Assembly (NCBI GenBank): GCA_026119855.1
Contig: JAOWBW010000016.1
Coordinates: forward strand, 620,001-684,000
Length of the DNA: 64,000 nucleotides
From: Campanula takesimana
Taxonomy: Eukaryota > Streptophyta > Magnoliopsida > Asterales > Campanulaceae
Direction of reading: 5' to 3'
Shown in pieces: positions 10,153 to 21,826 of this stretch. Position 1 is the first letter of the stretch, and each line of letters starts with the position of its first letter. The notes beneath the pieces were generated by a model that saw only the letters and a program-made list of their open reading frames with translations, did no database searches and had not been told where the DNA came from. The position numbers were made by a program, and so were the translations under genes.

Positions 10153-11297
10153 ATGGGTCAAGGAGCAGATTCGATCGACAATTTCAATGGGAATAATAGT
10201 TTTTCTCTCTGGCATATCAAGATGAAGGCTTTGTTGATAGACAAAGATTTATGGGAACCGTTAGAGATTGCAACCAGGGATCGCAAGGATCCCAAGGCTA
10301 AGGCAATCACCACAGAAGCTACCGCAGAACAGTCAAAGAAGGACAAGCAAGCAGCCGCCAAGGAGGAAGCAGCGTTGAAGAAGTTAGATCAGAAGGCTCA
10401 CGCCAAGATCATCAGACAGTTGGATGATGAGATCCTAACCAATGTTGCAGGAACAGACTCCGGAAGCGATCTTTGGTTAAAGTTGGAAGATATGTACATG
10501 ACACGTTCATTGACCAACAAGTTATACCTGAAGAAGAAGCTGTATGATTGTCGCATGACAGAAGGTATACCCATTAATGATCATCTTGATAGATTTACTT
10601 CTGCATTACTTGAACTGCGTAATATAGGAGTTATTGTGGATGACGAGGATGCAGCCTTGCAGCTTTTAGTATCTTTACATATGTCTTATGAACATTATGT
10701 CGACTCGTGCATAAATCGTAAAGATGATATCACTCTAGAGAAAGTGAAAACTTCTCTCAAGACGAGGGAGTTACGCCGAAAGGCTAGTGGGAATGGGGCA
10801 GATACCCAGTCATCAGGTTGGTTGCTAGTAGTAGTGGTAACAAGGGTTCTAGTGGGAAGAAGAACAATAAAGGTAATTCTTCACACAAGAAGGGTCCAAA
10901 ACCTGGGGATGTCTGTAATTTCTGCAAGGAGAAGGGGCATTGGAAATTCGATTGTCCCAGAAAGAAGCGAGGCGAGGCACCAGTCAGAGCAGAGGCCATG
11001 GTGGCCAGGGGTAGCAGTTCAGATGAGGATTATGATCTAGTTACATCAGAATCAGAACGCGCATCCGATGCGTGGATTCTTGATTCAGGAGCTTCTTACC
11101 ATATCAGTCCAAGGAGAGAATGGTTTACTGATTACAGGCAGATAGATGGCGGTGATATAAGCATGGCCAACAGTGCAGTCTGTAAGGTTGTTGGTATTGG
11201 TTCGATCAAGGTCAGGACTCATGATGGTAGGTTTGTCACTTTGAACGAGGTTCGACACGTTCCGCTTATGACAAAGAATCTGATTTCTCTTAGTTAG
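10153..11297 (+). pseudogene. Tork-like gag and protease, frameshifted
   Basis: The gag ATG at 10153 follows the primer binding site and opens MGQGADSIDNFNG, with a copia gag core (SLWHIKMKALLIDKDLW, then a Leu/Lys-rich region). The frame is lost near 10815-10825, where a one-base change moves the correct reading into the frame of 10818-11297. That frame carries the nucleocapsid zinc knuckle CNFCKEKGHWKFDC and the aspartic protease active site WILDSGASYH. It ends at an in-frame TAG (11295-11297) within the protease/pre-integrase link. Copia elements normally make gag-pol as one frame, so this copy is broken. Confidence 0.9.
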
Positions 11298-14174
11298 TTA
11301 GACAGCAAAGGGTTCAGTTTCAAAGGAAAAAGTGGAGCAGTAAGTGTGTGTAACGGTTCAGAAGTGGTTCTGAAAGGCCTTAAGCGGGGCTCCTTGTATT
11401 TCCTCCAAGGAAGGACGCTTGCAGGGTCAGCTATGTTAGCATCATCAAAAGTGAATGAGGGAGATATGTCTAAGCTGTGGCACATCAGGCTTGGGCACAT
11501 GAGCATTCGAGGGATGCAAGAGTTGGCTAAAAGGGATCTTCTATGTGGCCATAAGATCAAGGATCTTAAATTTTGTGAGCATTGTGTGCTAGGGAAGATG
11601 AAGCGTAATATTTTTCCCAAGGGCATACATAACACAAAAGGCGTTCTGGATTACATCCACTCAGATTATTAGGGGCCTTCATGTCAAGAATCACTAAGGG
11701 GGCACAGATACTTCTTGTCTATGGTTGATGATTATTCAAGGAAGACTTGGGTGATTATCATGAAACACAAGAATGAGGCTCTAAGGAATTTCAAGGACTG
11801 GAAGACGTTAGTGGAGAATCAGACAGGGAAGAAGATCAAGAAGCTCTGGACAGATAATGGTTTGGAGTTCTGCAGTAGTGAGTTCGATGCGTTGTGCAGA
11901 GAGGTGGGGATTTCTAGACATCTCACCATTAGAGGTACGCCACAGCAGAATGGTGTATCAGAGCGCATGAATCAGACATTGCTTGCGAGGGCGAGGTGCA
12001 TGCTCACCAATGCAGGGTTGTCTAAGCGGTTCTGGGCAGAAGCGGTTAGTACAGCATGTTACTTGATTAATCGTGGACCTCACGCCGGTATTGGCCTCAA
12101 AGTTCCCCATGAGGTATGGACCGGTAAGCCTGTTGATTATTCTATTTTAAGAGCTTTTGGGTGTACTGCTTATTATCATGTGGATGATGGGAAGTTAGAA
12201 CCTAGAGCTAGAAAGGGAGTATTCATGGGGTATGGGGACGGTGTCAAGGGATACCGTATTTGGTCTCCATCAGAAAATAGGGTAATTATCAGTAGGAACA
12301 TCGTGTTTGATGAGAATTCTGTTATAAACCCTATAATGAGATCTACGATTGTTTCGAGTGTTAGTGGTGTTGATAAACATGTGGAGCAACAAGATACTGA
12401 AGAGTTAGTTGTCTCACAATCAGATATTGATCATGATCCACCAACAGAGACAGAGACTGAAGCTCCAGAAAGTTCAAGTTCAGTTCCCGAAGAACATGGG
12501 TTAGCACAAGGAAGGTCTAGAAGAGCTAATTTCGGGAAGCCTCCGGAGAGGTTTGGATTTGAAGACATGGTATCTTATGCACTACAGGTTGCTGAGGAAG
12601 TGGAGCCCGATCTTACGGAACCTTCTACTTTCATAGAAGCAGTTACATGTTTAGAGTCATCTCAGTGGTATACGGCTATGGGTGATGAGATGGAGTCTCT
12701 TCACAAGAATCAGACTTGGGAGTTGACCAAAATACCAGAAGGCAGAAAGATTGTGACTTGCAAGTGGATCTTCAAGAAAAAGGAAGGGATGTCACCGGCA
12801 GAAGGGCTTAAGTATAAAGCTCGCGTTGTTGCAAGGGGTTTCACACAGAGAGAGGGGGTGGACTACAATGAGATCTTCTCACCAGTGGTTAGACACACTT
12901 CGATCAAAGTGTTGCTAGAAATAGTAGCACAAAGGGATTTGGAGCTTGAGCAACTAGACGTCAAGACAGCTTTCTTGCATGGAGAGTTGGAGGAAGAGAT
13001 ATACATGACACAGCCGGAAGGATTCCAAGTTCCTGGTAAGGAATATTATGTTTGTAGGTTGAAGAAGTCCTTGTATGGACTTAAGCAGTTGCCTAGGCAG
13101 TGGTACAAGAGGTTTGACAGCTATATGACAGAGATCGGATACACGAGGAGCCCGTATGATTGTTGTGTGTATCACAATAAGTTGGTAGATGGGTCGTACA
13201 TCTATTTGGTGCTCTATGTAGATGATATGTTGATAGCAGCAGTCAAGAAGTCAGAGATTCAGAAGCTGAAAGGCTTATTATCCGCAGAGTTTGAGATGAA
13301 GGATTTGGGTAGCGCGAAGAAAATTCTGGGTATGGAGATTTATAAAGACAGAGCCAAACGAAAAATGTTCTTATCCCAGAAAGGTTACATCAATAAAGTT
13401 TTAGAGAGGTTTGGTATGTTGACAGCTAAGGCTATAGATACTCTGAGTGCAGCGAATGCACGGTTGTCAGTCGTGTTTGGGCCCAATTCGGTTAAGGAGA
13501 AAGAGTATATGGCTCGAGTACCCTATGCTAGTGCAGTTGGTAGTTTGATGTATGCTATGGTGTGCACTAAGCCGGATCTTGCACAGGCAGTTAGTGTTGT
13601 TAGTCGGTTCATGGGTAATCTAGGTAAGGAACATTGGCAGGCTGTGAAGCGGATCTTTAGGTATCTTAGAGGTACCAATGATGTCGGTCTCATTTATGGA
13701 GGTGGTGCAGAGTGTGCAGTAGAGGGGTTCTCAGATTCGGACTATTCGGGTGATGTTGACACAAGAAGATCGATGACCGGATATGTATTCACGCTTGGTG
13801 GGTCAGTTGTCAGTTGGAAGGCTACATTGCAGAAGACAGTGACGTTGTCTACAACAGAGGCAGAATACATGGCACTGACAGAGTCCGCTAATGAAGGAAT
13901 ATGGTTGAAGGGATTGATCAGCGATCTTGGGATACATCAGGATCAGGCTATTATTTATTGCGATAGTTTGAGCGCGATTTGCTTGGCCAAGGATCAAGTT
14001 CATCATGAGAGGACCAAGCATATCGATGTCAGATATCATTTCCTAAGAGATGAGAAACGGGTAAAGGTGAAGAAGGTAGGGACGGCGGACAACCCTGCAG
14101 ATATGTTCACAAAACCCGTGACGGGGAGCAAGTTCCAACATTGTTTGGACTTGCTTAATGTTCGCAGCTATTAG
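11298..14174 (+). pseudogene. Tork-like pol (integrase, RT, RNase H) with in-frame stop
   Basis: The frame continues from protease: GAG-pre-integrase (LWHIRLGHMS, about 11479-11508), a TAG at 11670-11672 in the first integrase block, then 819 open codons (11715-14174). Integrase shows the second Asp in TDNGLEF and the catalytic Glu in GVSERMN. RT shows the variable GLKQLPRQWY box and the catalytic YVDD at residues 501-504 of the open stretch. RNase H carries DSDYSGD, TTEAEYMA and the C-terminal HIDVRYHFLRDE. Apart from the one internal stop this is a full-length, well-preserved pol, in keeping with the young LTRs. Confidence 0.93.
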
Positions 14175-14240
14175 ATAACAAAAGAGGCGAGGGGGGAGGA
14201 AAGATTTGTTATTTGGGAGATTCAAAGTCAAGGTGGAGAT

Positions 14241-14784
14241 TGTTGGGTTAATGCCTTTGAATTTTGGACGCCAAGTTAAATGATTAAGCAACAGGAAAAT
14301 TTTGTAATTCCGGGACGGAGCAAATTAATTGGCCCGAATGGGCCTAATGATCTTTTTGGTATTTTGGGCGGAGGATTCAGTATCAAAAAGGAATTGAATT
14401 CCTTTCCTAATAGATTTGGTAAACTTGGAGTAAGGACCAAGTTTTTCCATATGATGGTGTAATTAGATTAGGAATCTTGGAGTATATGAAATATACTCCC
14501 TCTGGCCGAAATTTACAGAAAGAGAAAAAGTCAGAGACAATTGCTTAGGTTTGCTCAGTTTACACAGAGAGATCAATAATCCTAGATCTAGGGTTTGCAC
14601 AGTCAGGAATTTTGTGATCAAAACTCGTGCAAAGTAGATTAGTGTGATCTTGTGTAATTGTTTCTCCAGTGATAATAATATTCTCTCCCCTCCCCGTGGA
14701 CGTAGCCAAGTTGGTGAACCATGTAAATCTGTGTTCTTGTGATTGCTTTCTTTTCGCGTCAAGTCTTGTTTAATTGCTCTAACA
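14241..14784 (+). repeat. 3' LTR of the Tork-like element
   Basis: A 544 bp copy of the 5' LTR, preceded by the purine tract AGGTGGAGA (14231-14239). It ends CTCTAACA directly before the TATAC duplication. Confidence 0.95.
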
Positions 14785-14789
14785 TATAC

Positions 14790-15494
14790 AATTTAGAGGC
14801 AAATGTTCATATACAATCATATACTGCAATTCTCTTTGCAGTTTGCACACATTTAGTTTTGCAAGTATAAAGAGGCTTGTAAAAAAAATTTCATAAAAAA
14901 CATTTAGGAACAAAGCTATTTTTGAAAAACACATTCATTTTGGAACAATTTCTTAAAAATAGACGTTCATATATAGGGACAGATAGAATATGATAATGTC
15001 GGATCAAAACTAGTGTTTTTTTATAACACAGAGAGGAAAAATATGATGTAACATTTTTTTATTATTATTATTATTAGGTAAGGAGGAGAGAGGAGTATTA
15101 TACAGGTGCATGTCATAATCCAACTTTCATCCATACCATACCAATAAAGAGAATTGGAGATGTCTTTGTTGAGTATTACTTTGTGTTTATCTTTAGCTGG
15201 TTAAAGTTCTTCTTGATGTTGAGTGTTGATGGCAACTTTTTACATCTTCAAGTCCACTACTCTATTATTGTGTGTATATATAATATATAGAGACTGATAA
15301 AATCTATTTTGGTAGATAACTTAAATTAACTAGTCCTGATGGCAATGTTTATGAACTCAAGAATATGTATTCTAGGCAGTTACAAGTTGATTTAATTCAG
15401 AATTTTCAACTCATCTCACTTGAGTAGAGTCAAGTTTTACAAATTTTTACCATGAAAGAGCAAAAAAAAAAATGTTTCTAGTCCGATCACAAAC
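14790..15494. other. Intergenic, no gene seen
   Basis: AT-rich spacer with a short (TTA)n microsatellite near 15058-15077. No ORF or repeat end recognised. Confidence 0.6.
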
Positions 15495-15550
15495 GACAAA
15501 AACAACAAAGCTTTAGTCTCAAAATAATTTTGCGGACCACTAACATAAAT
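15495..15550 (-). mobile_element. Au-type SINE tail fragment (diverged)
   Basis: ACAAAAACAACAAAGCTTTAG followed by a diverged TCTCAAAATAATTTTGCGG matches, on the minus strand, the 3' tail of Au-type plant SINEs (an ...AAGCTTTGTTGTT end). A better copy is at 18640-18696. Confidence 0.5.
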
Positions 15551-15566
15551 GACGTATGAACTCGTC

Positions 15567-15708
15567 CAAAGAGCTCTTGCTCAAGCGGTATCCGGTGTTA
15601 GGTTCTTATGCGGAGGTCACGAATTCGAATCCCATTATGGAGATTTGTGTTAGCCTATTTATAAGCCAAGTTGTAGCCTTCATGGCATTGTTAATAAAAA
15701 AAAAAAAA
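15567..15708 (+). mobile_element. tRNA-derived SINE with poly(A)
   Basis: The 5' part carries an A-box-like TTGCTCAAGCGG (15578-15589) and a B-box-like ATTCGAATCCC (15623-15633), spaced as in tRNA-derived pol III promoters. It ends in A12 (15696-15708). The tail GTGTTAGCCTATTTATAAGCC and TTGTAGCCTTCATGGCATT recur in diverged form at 24483-24546, so it is a family. It is not a tRNA gene: there is no acceptor stem pairing and no anticodon arm. Confidence 0.65.
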
Positions 15709-15766
15709 CTCATTTTTTTTTTTTAAAAGACGAGTTCAATAAAGAGGATGAAATATGAAAGATATA

Positions 15767-15943
15767 CTCCCCTGTCCCAAAACGATCTTTTCATTTCACT
15801 ATTCAAACTTTTTATGGATACAAACACTCGTTCACTAGCCACGTTGTGTTTATGCACATTTAAGCCTAAATTGTAGAAATGAGAAGAACTTTTTGGAACA
15901 ATGAAAAATGGCAAATGAAAAGATTATTTCGGGACAAAGGGAG
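15767..15943. mobile_element. Stowaway MITE
   Basis: A 177 bp element beginning CTCCCCTGTCCCAAAACGATC and ending with inverted TTTCGGGACAAAGGGAG, with TA on its left. It lies four bases from the next MITE. Confidence 0.8.
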
Positions 15944-15947
15944 AATA

Positions 15948-16212
15948 CTCCTTCCGTCCCATAACAATGTGCACAAGCTTCATTTTTGGGTGTCCCATTG
16001 ACAACAACTCACTTTTTCCTAATGTGGAAATTTTATATATTTTTGTATTCAATGAGAATCACTTGCCATACTCACAACAACTATCCATTACTATTCTATA
16101 CCCACTTGCTCTCTCTTACTTTATTTTTATTACTCACAATAACTAGCCACTACTATTCCCTCCTTATTCGCGAGCATCTCCAATTTTGTGCACATTGTTG
16201 AGACAAAGGGAG
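15948..16212. mobile_element. Stowaway MITE
   Basis: A 265 bp element beginning CTCCTTCCGTCCCATAACAAT and ending GCACATTGTTGAGACAAAGGGAG in inverted form, with TA on both sides. It has a different internal sequence from its neighbour at 15767-15943. Confidence 0.8.
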
Positions 16213-16217
16213 TATTA

Positions 16218-16651
16218 TGTTGAAAAGTTGGCTCAAGTTCTAGAATAATCTAAGATTCATTTTCCTTTTGGACATTCATCATTATCCACATGGTGAATGT
16301 ATGATGACTTTTGGTGTTTCCCAAAAAACATTTTGGTGTTCCATCTCTCTCTTGATACATCCTTATCTTTGGATGGTTTGTGCCTATAAATAGGTTTTGG
16401 TAGGATGCTTTCTAGCATTGTGGCAAGTTGTGAGAAAACATTTGGAGTGTTAAAACACTTTGTGAGAGAGAGGCACATTTGTAGTGAGAGATCACTTTGT
16501 AAACAATTTGTAATCACCTTATAGTGATTTTGGTTGTCACCCGTGGACGTAGGAGGATTTTTCCGAACCACGTAAATTCTCGTGTCTCATTTGTTACTTT
16601 GTTCGTGTGGGTGTGGAAGTGCAAGATCCGTTTCCGCATTCGCTTTCAAGA
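16218..16651 (+). mobile_element. Solo LTR of a copia element
   Basis: It starts TGTTGAAAAGTTGG, has a plant TATA box (CTATAAATAGG, about 16384-16394), and near its 3' end the CCCGTGGACGTAGGAGG...GAACCACGTAAATTC block found in the LTRs at 9546 and 14241. No primer binding site, coding part or partner LTR is next to it, so it looks like a solo LTR left by recombination. TATTA occurs on both sides (16213-16217, 16652-16656), but the resulting 3' end (CAAGA) is not the usual CA, so the right border is uncertain. Confidence 0.6.
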
Positions 16652-16656
16652 TATTA

Positions 16657-16881
16657 TATATACAACACATATATATTTGTACATTTATGAACATATGTGA
16701 ATATATACTATATGTATACATGTATATAGTTGACACTTCTGTAATATTGTTTTGAAAAAACTACATGTCTGATCTTATATAGGCCTGATTGATATGCACA
16801 ATTTTCACATAATGTACATATACATTCTAAACCATGTTACAAGAGAAGACTCATTTCAACAATTTGTAACTGTGCAGCTTT
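16657..16881. other. Downstream spacer of the membrane protein gene
   Basis: AT-rich, with (TA)-rich stretches. Probably 3' untranslated and intergenic sequence of the gene ending at 16882. Confidence 0.5.
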
Positions 16882-19800
16882 CTATGCCATATCGCGATCG
16901 AATCGCCCTCCCATGGGCAAATTCATCATATTAAGCGACTTCTTGGAATCGGAACGTCGTTTTCTCTGTCGCGCGTACACAATCCATAACACAATCGACA
17001 TCATTACGGCGCTAGAAGACACGAGGAAACCAATGTAAGTCATCTCGCTGTACTTACTCAAATCTGGACAGTGGTTTTTACTGATGTTAGTAAAAGTTTC
17101 TGTCACGAAAGTCGAGTCAACTAAGTCAACGAGGAATGGGGTTTCCTTGTACAGTCCGTAACTGACGTTGACCGAGGCCACCATCTGCGTGTACCGGTCA
17201 GGTGTTAGCCGGCCCTGCGTGATGCAAATCCCGGATTTCGAAACTTCGCACACGTACTTCTTCCAGACCTGTGAAAACAACAAATTTCACTATTTTTTTC
17301 GGCCAAACAAGTACTGTATGCAACATAGTTTTGCAATTTTTGTCAAATAAAGAAGATACTCATTAGTGTCTAGAAAATGCGGCATACTTTTTAATTAGCG
17401 TTCAAATAATAATGCAACCGAGTTCTTTTTTCACTAACGGAGTTAAGAAATTCGTTAGAGTTTCTTAACTCCGTTAGTGAAAACTCAAAAAGAAAGCTAG
17501 TGTGAAAACTAACTTTCTGTTACCTCCAATATCCTTCTAAACCCCTCATCAAACCCTCAAATACAACAACCAGCCAAAGGAAGAAAGGGGTTAACGGGTG
17601 TTAGTTTATTTAACGGGTATAATGAAATTATTTTGTGACCTCATGTGTGACGGAAACTTTGTCACAAAGTTACTTTTACCAAGACCCACTGAACGCACAT
17701 TATTTTTTGGGCATATTTTTAAGTCCGTCACAGAGTGTCACAAATTTCGTCTCAAAAGGTCATTTTTCTTGTAGTGGGCGTTAACTATTATTAATGCCAT
17801 CCACTTTTTATGTTGAAAATTGCATTATATGAAAACAGCTTCTAAAAAATCTCCCCATTCTACCGTCCAAAATGGCAGAATGAAAAGAGTAATTTTCCCA
17901 TTTTTTCCCGGGATAGATTTCATTACTAGTTAAGCTACATTAAGAACATACATACCGCACTTGCAGCCTTGAAGTCAACTTCATCCTTGGCACACTGGCG
18001 ATCATCACGGTTGGATTCATAAGGACTGCAGAGAAGAGGGATCAACGGACCAGATTGGTTGTAATACAAGGGCAGTCCAGCTTCCGGTGGGATACCGGCA
18101 TTGGAGACGTTGGCAATGACATTATTGACTGTCGAAATGATACCAAACGTTGCGTCCTTTGTAGTATCTGAAACGCGCTGCGCAGTGTCGTAATCTACTT
18201 TCGGGAGTAATTTCTCGAGGGCAGAATTGGCATTCGGGTTCTGAAGATAATCATCCACTGCAACACATGTGTCTGCGACAGTACTAGCGGAGCATTCGAA
18301 AGAAAAAATGTTAATAAGGCGTCATCAATTTATACTCACCTGTGAATATGGTGAAAAAGCCCGTTAAGTAGTTAACAAACGTTATCTATTTAAACTCACT
18401 TGTGGATGAGGAGAAATAAGCCACTCATTATGAACGTTGCCGCCACAATACACCACCCGATGATCATTAAACTGCGTGCATGTATCAATCTTATAGTCAA
18501 ACTCCTCGCTGATTTAACTTAGAAGGAAGGTTTCTCGTTATTTTCTTTTTCTTGTTTAACTTACATATATAGAACACACTCCAGTCCAAGAAGAGAGAAC
18601 ACTGCAGCAAGAGATTCAACAACAAAAACAAGATTCAGACAACAACAACAACAACAAAGCCTTGGTCCCAAAATGATTTGGGTCGGCTGACATGAATAAG
18701 ATAAATATATAGGCGTAACGAAATTGTTGGTAGTTCATAGGCAAGTTTAAGGCTTACAGAAGCCCAAAATCGACAAAATGATCAACGCAGCAGCAACATA
18801 GGTTAGCCATGTTTTCCTGAAAACCCAATAGTACAGAACAAACAATTTCAAATATAACTAATAACAAGTCCGCTATGATCATTATCCCATGTTAATTATG
18901 ACCATAAATGAAGATAAAGGAGAGAAGAATTACGCGGAGTCCAAGAATTTCTGAATGTCAGTTAAACTCTTCTCAGAAATATCACGGAAGTCGTTAGCGA
19001 CAGAGTTAACTATGGTTCCCATTTGATCGATTTCTTTTTGGTATTCTTGAGGTAAAGCGAGTTGTCCGTCCCCAATCTTTTTAGCATCCATAAGGCTATC
19101 TAGCAGGTTCTGGAGGTTCGTAACCACAGTATCAGTCTCATTTAAAACATAATCCAACACATTTTCGACACTGTTTTGGAACTTGGCTTCCCCAGTATAA
19201 AGAACAGCAGTACCTAATCTGAAATATGTAATCAAGAACATCAATTAGTGACAAAGACTGTGAAAACAGAGAAAACAGAGTTGGGGGAGGGAGGGGGGGG
19301 GGGGGGTAGAGGGATTAAGAATTATTACGCTGCAGTTACTGTGAGAAGAACGAGGGAACAAAGGGAAAGAGCGAAGATGGTTTTAGAATAACCGGGACGG
19401 ACTTTTCTTGAACAGCAGCAGCAGCAGCAACAGACAAAGAAGAACCATAGGCCGAATAAGATGAACCATACTACTGCAACAATTACTGGTGGTGCAGCTG
19501 AGTATGCCACTGACTGCAATCAAAATGCATAGCAGTATTCATGAAAATGAGGTGAAATTATTTTCGTATGAAGGAGTATGATTTACTATTCATGGACCAA
19601 AAAGAAAAATGCGATATTTATTATGGGACGGAGGGTGTCTAAGATTACTAGCTAGTACTAAAGATTCTACAAGCTGGGCGATACGAATTTGAAACAGGAT
19701 AGGGATAGGCAAATCCCGGTGGTGCATTCCTTAATTAATTCATAACAGTGAAAAATGAGAGTGCGCGAATCAAATAGTAAACGATTGAGCAGATTGCCCA

Positions 19801-21531
19801 GATCGAAGAAATTGAGATTTAAAAGAAACATGCAGATTTTTCTTGACGGATTTTCATTATATCATCAACATAACGAAATGAGATACCAGAACATACAAGG
19901 ATAATTTACCTACAATGAAGAATCCACATTGCTTTCACATATACTCCCTCTGTCCTGGAAAGATAGTTTCATTTTGACTTTTTATAATCCACAAAAATGA
20001 ACTTTGACCAATCATTGGTGTCGATCTAATCATTTTAGTGAGATTCTAAAAGTTGTAATTGATTAATCATTAACTAATTTATCAATAACACATTTTAGAA
20101 TTTTATTGTGATTATTAGATTAACACCAATATGTTTGGTCAAAGTTCATTTTTGTTAATCATAAAATGTCAAAATGGAACATTCTTTCTGAGACAGAGGG
20201 AGAATTTGTTTTTTTCTTTTCTAAAAGTTCACTTTGAGGTTAAAGATTCAAACTTAATCGCTTGTATATGACGTAAGCAAATTGGCAGAACAACACAATA
20301 CATATTCTTAAGGAAAAATTAGTCTCAAGGGTACGTAGTGCATGAATTCAAGTGCTACTCCATCCCAACATCAAGAACAAAAACGGACATTCATTTTGGT
20401 ACGGAAACAGAACTTTTTGAATGAAACGCTACAGAAATCGGATGTTGTTAATGATAATGCACCATAACTAGAAAAAAATTCCTAATCATGAAATTAAATA
20501 CTAATGGCCCAAATGCATAAAGATTTAATAACAAGCATCATAACACATACTCCCTCCCTCTGTCCCATAACAATGTGAAAATTTTAATTTTTTTGTCAAT
20601 TAAATCAATCTTTGACCATAATTTTATGAATATCTAAAAATATATCTATGCAATTCAAACAAAATTATTGATAGTAATTCTAATGATGAAACGATAAAAC
20701 TTTTTTAAATAACATAAAGATATCTAGATATTCATAAAATTAAGGTCAAAGATTAATATAGTTGACCAAAAAAGTCAATTTGTCCCCTTGTTATGGGACG
20801 GAGTGAGTATATGCAAGCAATTCCAGAAGAAGCAATTTGGATCAAAATAGAGAAAAAGAAATATAAAACAAAAAGAAAGAAATGGATTTTTTTGAAGGAA
20901 CTCACAAATAGGTAATGGGAATTAGTGATATTCCAACCGCCGGTGTAATAATTAAAATGATCCGATGGGTCTTTCCGGCGTGTTCGTTCCGCTGCCAATA
21001 TCAAGTAACTTGAATTCCCTGATTTTTGATCGGACGATTGATCAAGCCTCCTTTTGATAGTCTGTGGAGGGAGACTAGTTAACAATCTGCCTTTCTCTAA
21101 TTCTTCTTCTGGAAATGTCACAAATCCAGTTAATTCGGGCCCACCCGTCCTGGCGGTGGGCCCGGTTTTTCCATACCCTTTTGGTTTCTTAACAAGTTTT
21201 GCTGCGCCGGTGGGCCCACCGGTGTTTCTTTGCAACCCTGTACGAAATTGGTGAATGTAATTAAAGAAAGTAAATTTATATACAAAAGTAAAAGTTGAAT
21301 TTTAGGTTAATATTAACTTGATATGTTTTTTAAAGATAAATAAATAAATAAATCTTTTTGCATGCATGCAATCACGTAGGTAATTCTTTTTTTTTTAATA
21401 TGACCTGAAACATGGGAATTTTCGACAGGGTTGGAACTGGAAACTGCATGGGAGCAAGAGAATAAGATTAGCGAAACGAGGAGGAATAGGGGAAGGACAA
21501 GAAGCGATGATGGGTTCAATCGGAAACCCAT
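16882..21531 (-). CDS. Five-pass plant membrane protein, 9 exons, 603 aa
   Basis: Exons on the minus strand: 21531-21405, 21237-20906, 19513-19329, 19218-18934, 18816-18758, 18601-18565, 18471-18400, 18283-17956, 17268-16882 (stop TAG). Each join uses GT-AG and preserves one frame, giving 603 codons. Residues 1-29 look like a signal peptide (LLVLPLFLLVSLILFSC). Hydrophobic segments lie near 161-180, 198-221, 312-341, 343-364 and 552-574. Seven consecutive Cys (181-187) follow the first membrane segment, and the tail is basic (ARQRKRR). Between segments 2 and 3 is a hydrophilic helical stretch; between 4 and 5 a large loop with conserved-looking Cys and Asn glycosylation sites (NVS, NIS). The sequence resembles an uncharacterised plant family of plasma-membrane proteins (I recall Arabidopsis At2g12400/At2g25270 as members). 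The topology recalls tweety/prominin proteins, but that is analogy only. Function unknown. Confidence 0.85.
17429..17484. repeat. Perfect 23 bp inverted repeat in intron 8
   Basis: Arms 17429-17451 and 17462-17484 are exact reverse complements (core CACTAACGGAGTTAAG) with a 10-base loop. It lies inside the intron between exons 8 and 9 of the membrane protein gene. It could be the end of a foldback element or a stable intronic hairpin. Confidence 0.85.
17590..17776. mobile_element. CACTA-type transposon end in intron 8
   Basis: The right edge reads TTTTCTTGTAGTG; its reverse complement CACTACAAGAAAA is the classic CACTA (En/Spm) terminal sequence. Just inside are repeated GTGACRGA/TGTCACAAA words typical of subterminal repeats. 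No opposite end was seen nearby, so this is a solo terminal fragment; the left limit is approximate. Confidence 0.6.
18640..18696 (-). mobile_element. Au-type SINE tail in intron 5
   Basis: CAACAACAACAACAACAAAGC followed by CTTGGTCCCAAAATGATTTG and GGTCGGCTGACATG matches, on the minus strand, the 3' part of Au-type plant SINEs ending in (GTT)n. It lies within the intron between exons 5 and 6. Confidence 0.65.
19944..20202. mobile_element. Stowaway MITE in intron 2
   Basis: Begins CTCCCTCTGTCCTGGAAAG after TA and ends with inverted TTTCTGAGACAGAGGGAG. Inner arms pair around TTGGTCAAAGTTCATTTTTG. Confidence 0.85.
20550..20807. mobile_element. Stowaway MITE in intron 2
   Basis: Begins CTCCCTCCCTCTGTCCCATAA and ends with inverted TTATGGGACGGAGTGAG, followed by TA. 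Arms also share a TTTGACC/GGTCAAA segment. It lies in the same 1.4 kb intron as the MITE at 19944-20202, about 100 bp before exon 2 of the minus-strand gene. Confidence 0.8.
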
Positions 21532-21623
21532 CGTCGACGAATAATGCTTCTTCTTGTGAATCTATCCAAAGCTATTTTAATGGAAGGGGAGAAAAATTTT
21601 TGGGAGAGAGAAATGAAGGGTGC

Positions 21624-21630
21624 ATTTATA
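21624..21630 (-). promoter_or_regulatory. TATA box of the five-pass membrane protein gene
   Basis: The minus strand reads TATAAAT about 95 bases before the ATG at 21531, in a suitable place for a core promoter. Confidence 0.55.
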
Positions 21631-21826
21631 CTATTTTTGTAATGTTGCTTCTCAATCTATGCCGTTGGGAAGAAGATGATTCTTGAACCATTTATACCTT
21701 TTGCTGGTCTATGTTTATTTGATTTTGATCGAATTCACTTGGAGGCCATTCATCAAAAAAAAAAAAAAAAAGAGTAATTTTTTTGACAACTTAAAGCGTA
21801 TTTTGATAAGAATAATACTCAATCTA

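Larger units (their letters stand above)
9546..14784 (+). mobile_element. Complete Ty1/copia (Tork-like) LTR retrotransposon, coding-defective
   Basis: The element is 5239 bp with two 544 bp LTRs (9546-10089 and 14241-14784), a primer binding site, gag, protease, integrase, RT and RNase H in copia order, and a purine tract before the 3' LTR. A perfect 5-base duplication TATAC flanks it (9541-9545 and 14785-14789). By eye I count 8 substitutions and no indels between the LTRs, about 98.5% identity, so the insertion is fairly young. One frameshift in gag and two in-frame TAG codons in pol make it unable to produce its own polyprotein. Confidence 0.97.

Noticed and set aside
15567..15640. tRNA gene
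   Set aside because: The A and B boxes are present but there is no cloverleaf pairing, and the unit ends in poly(A); it is a SINE.
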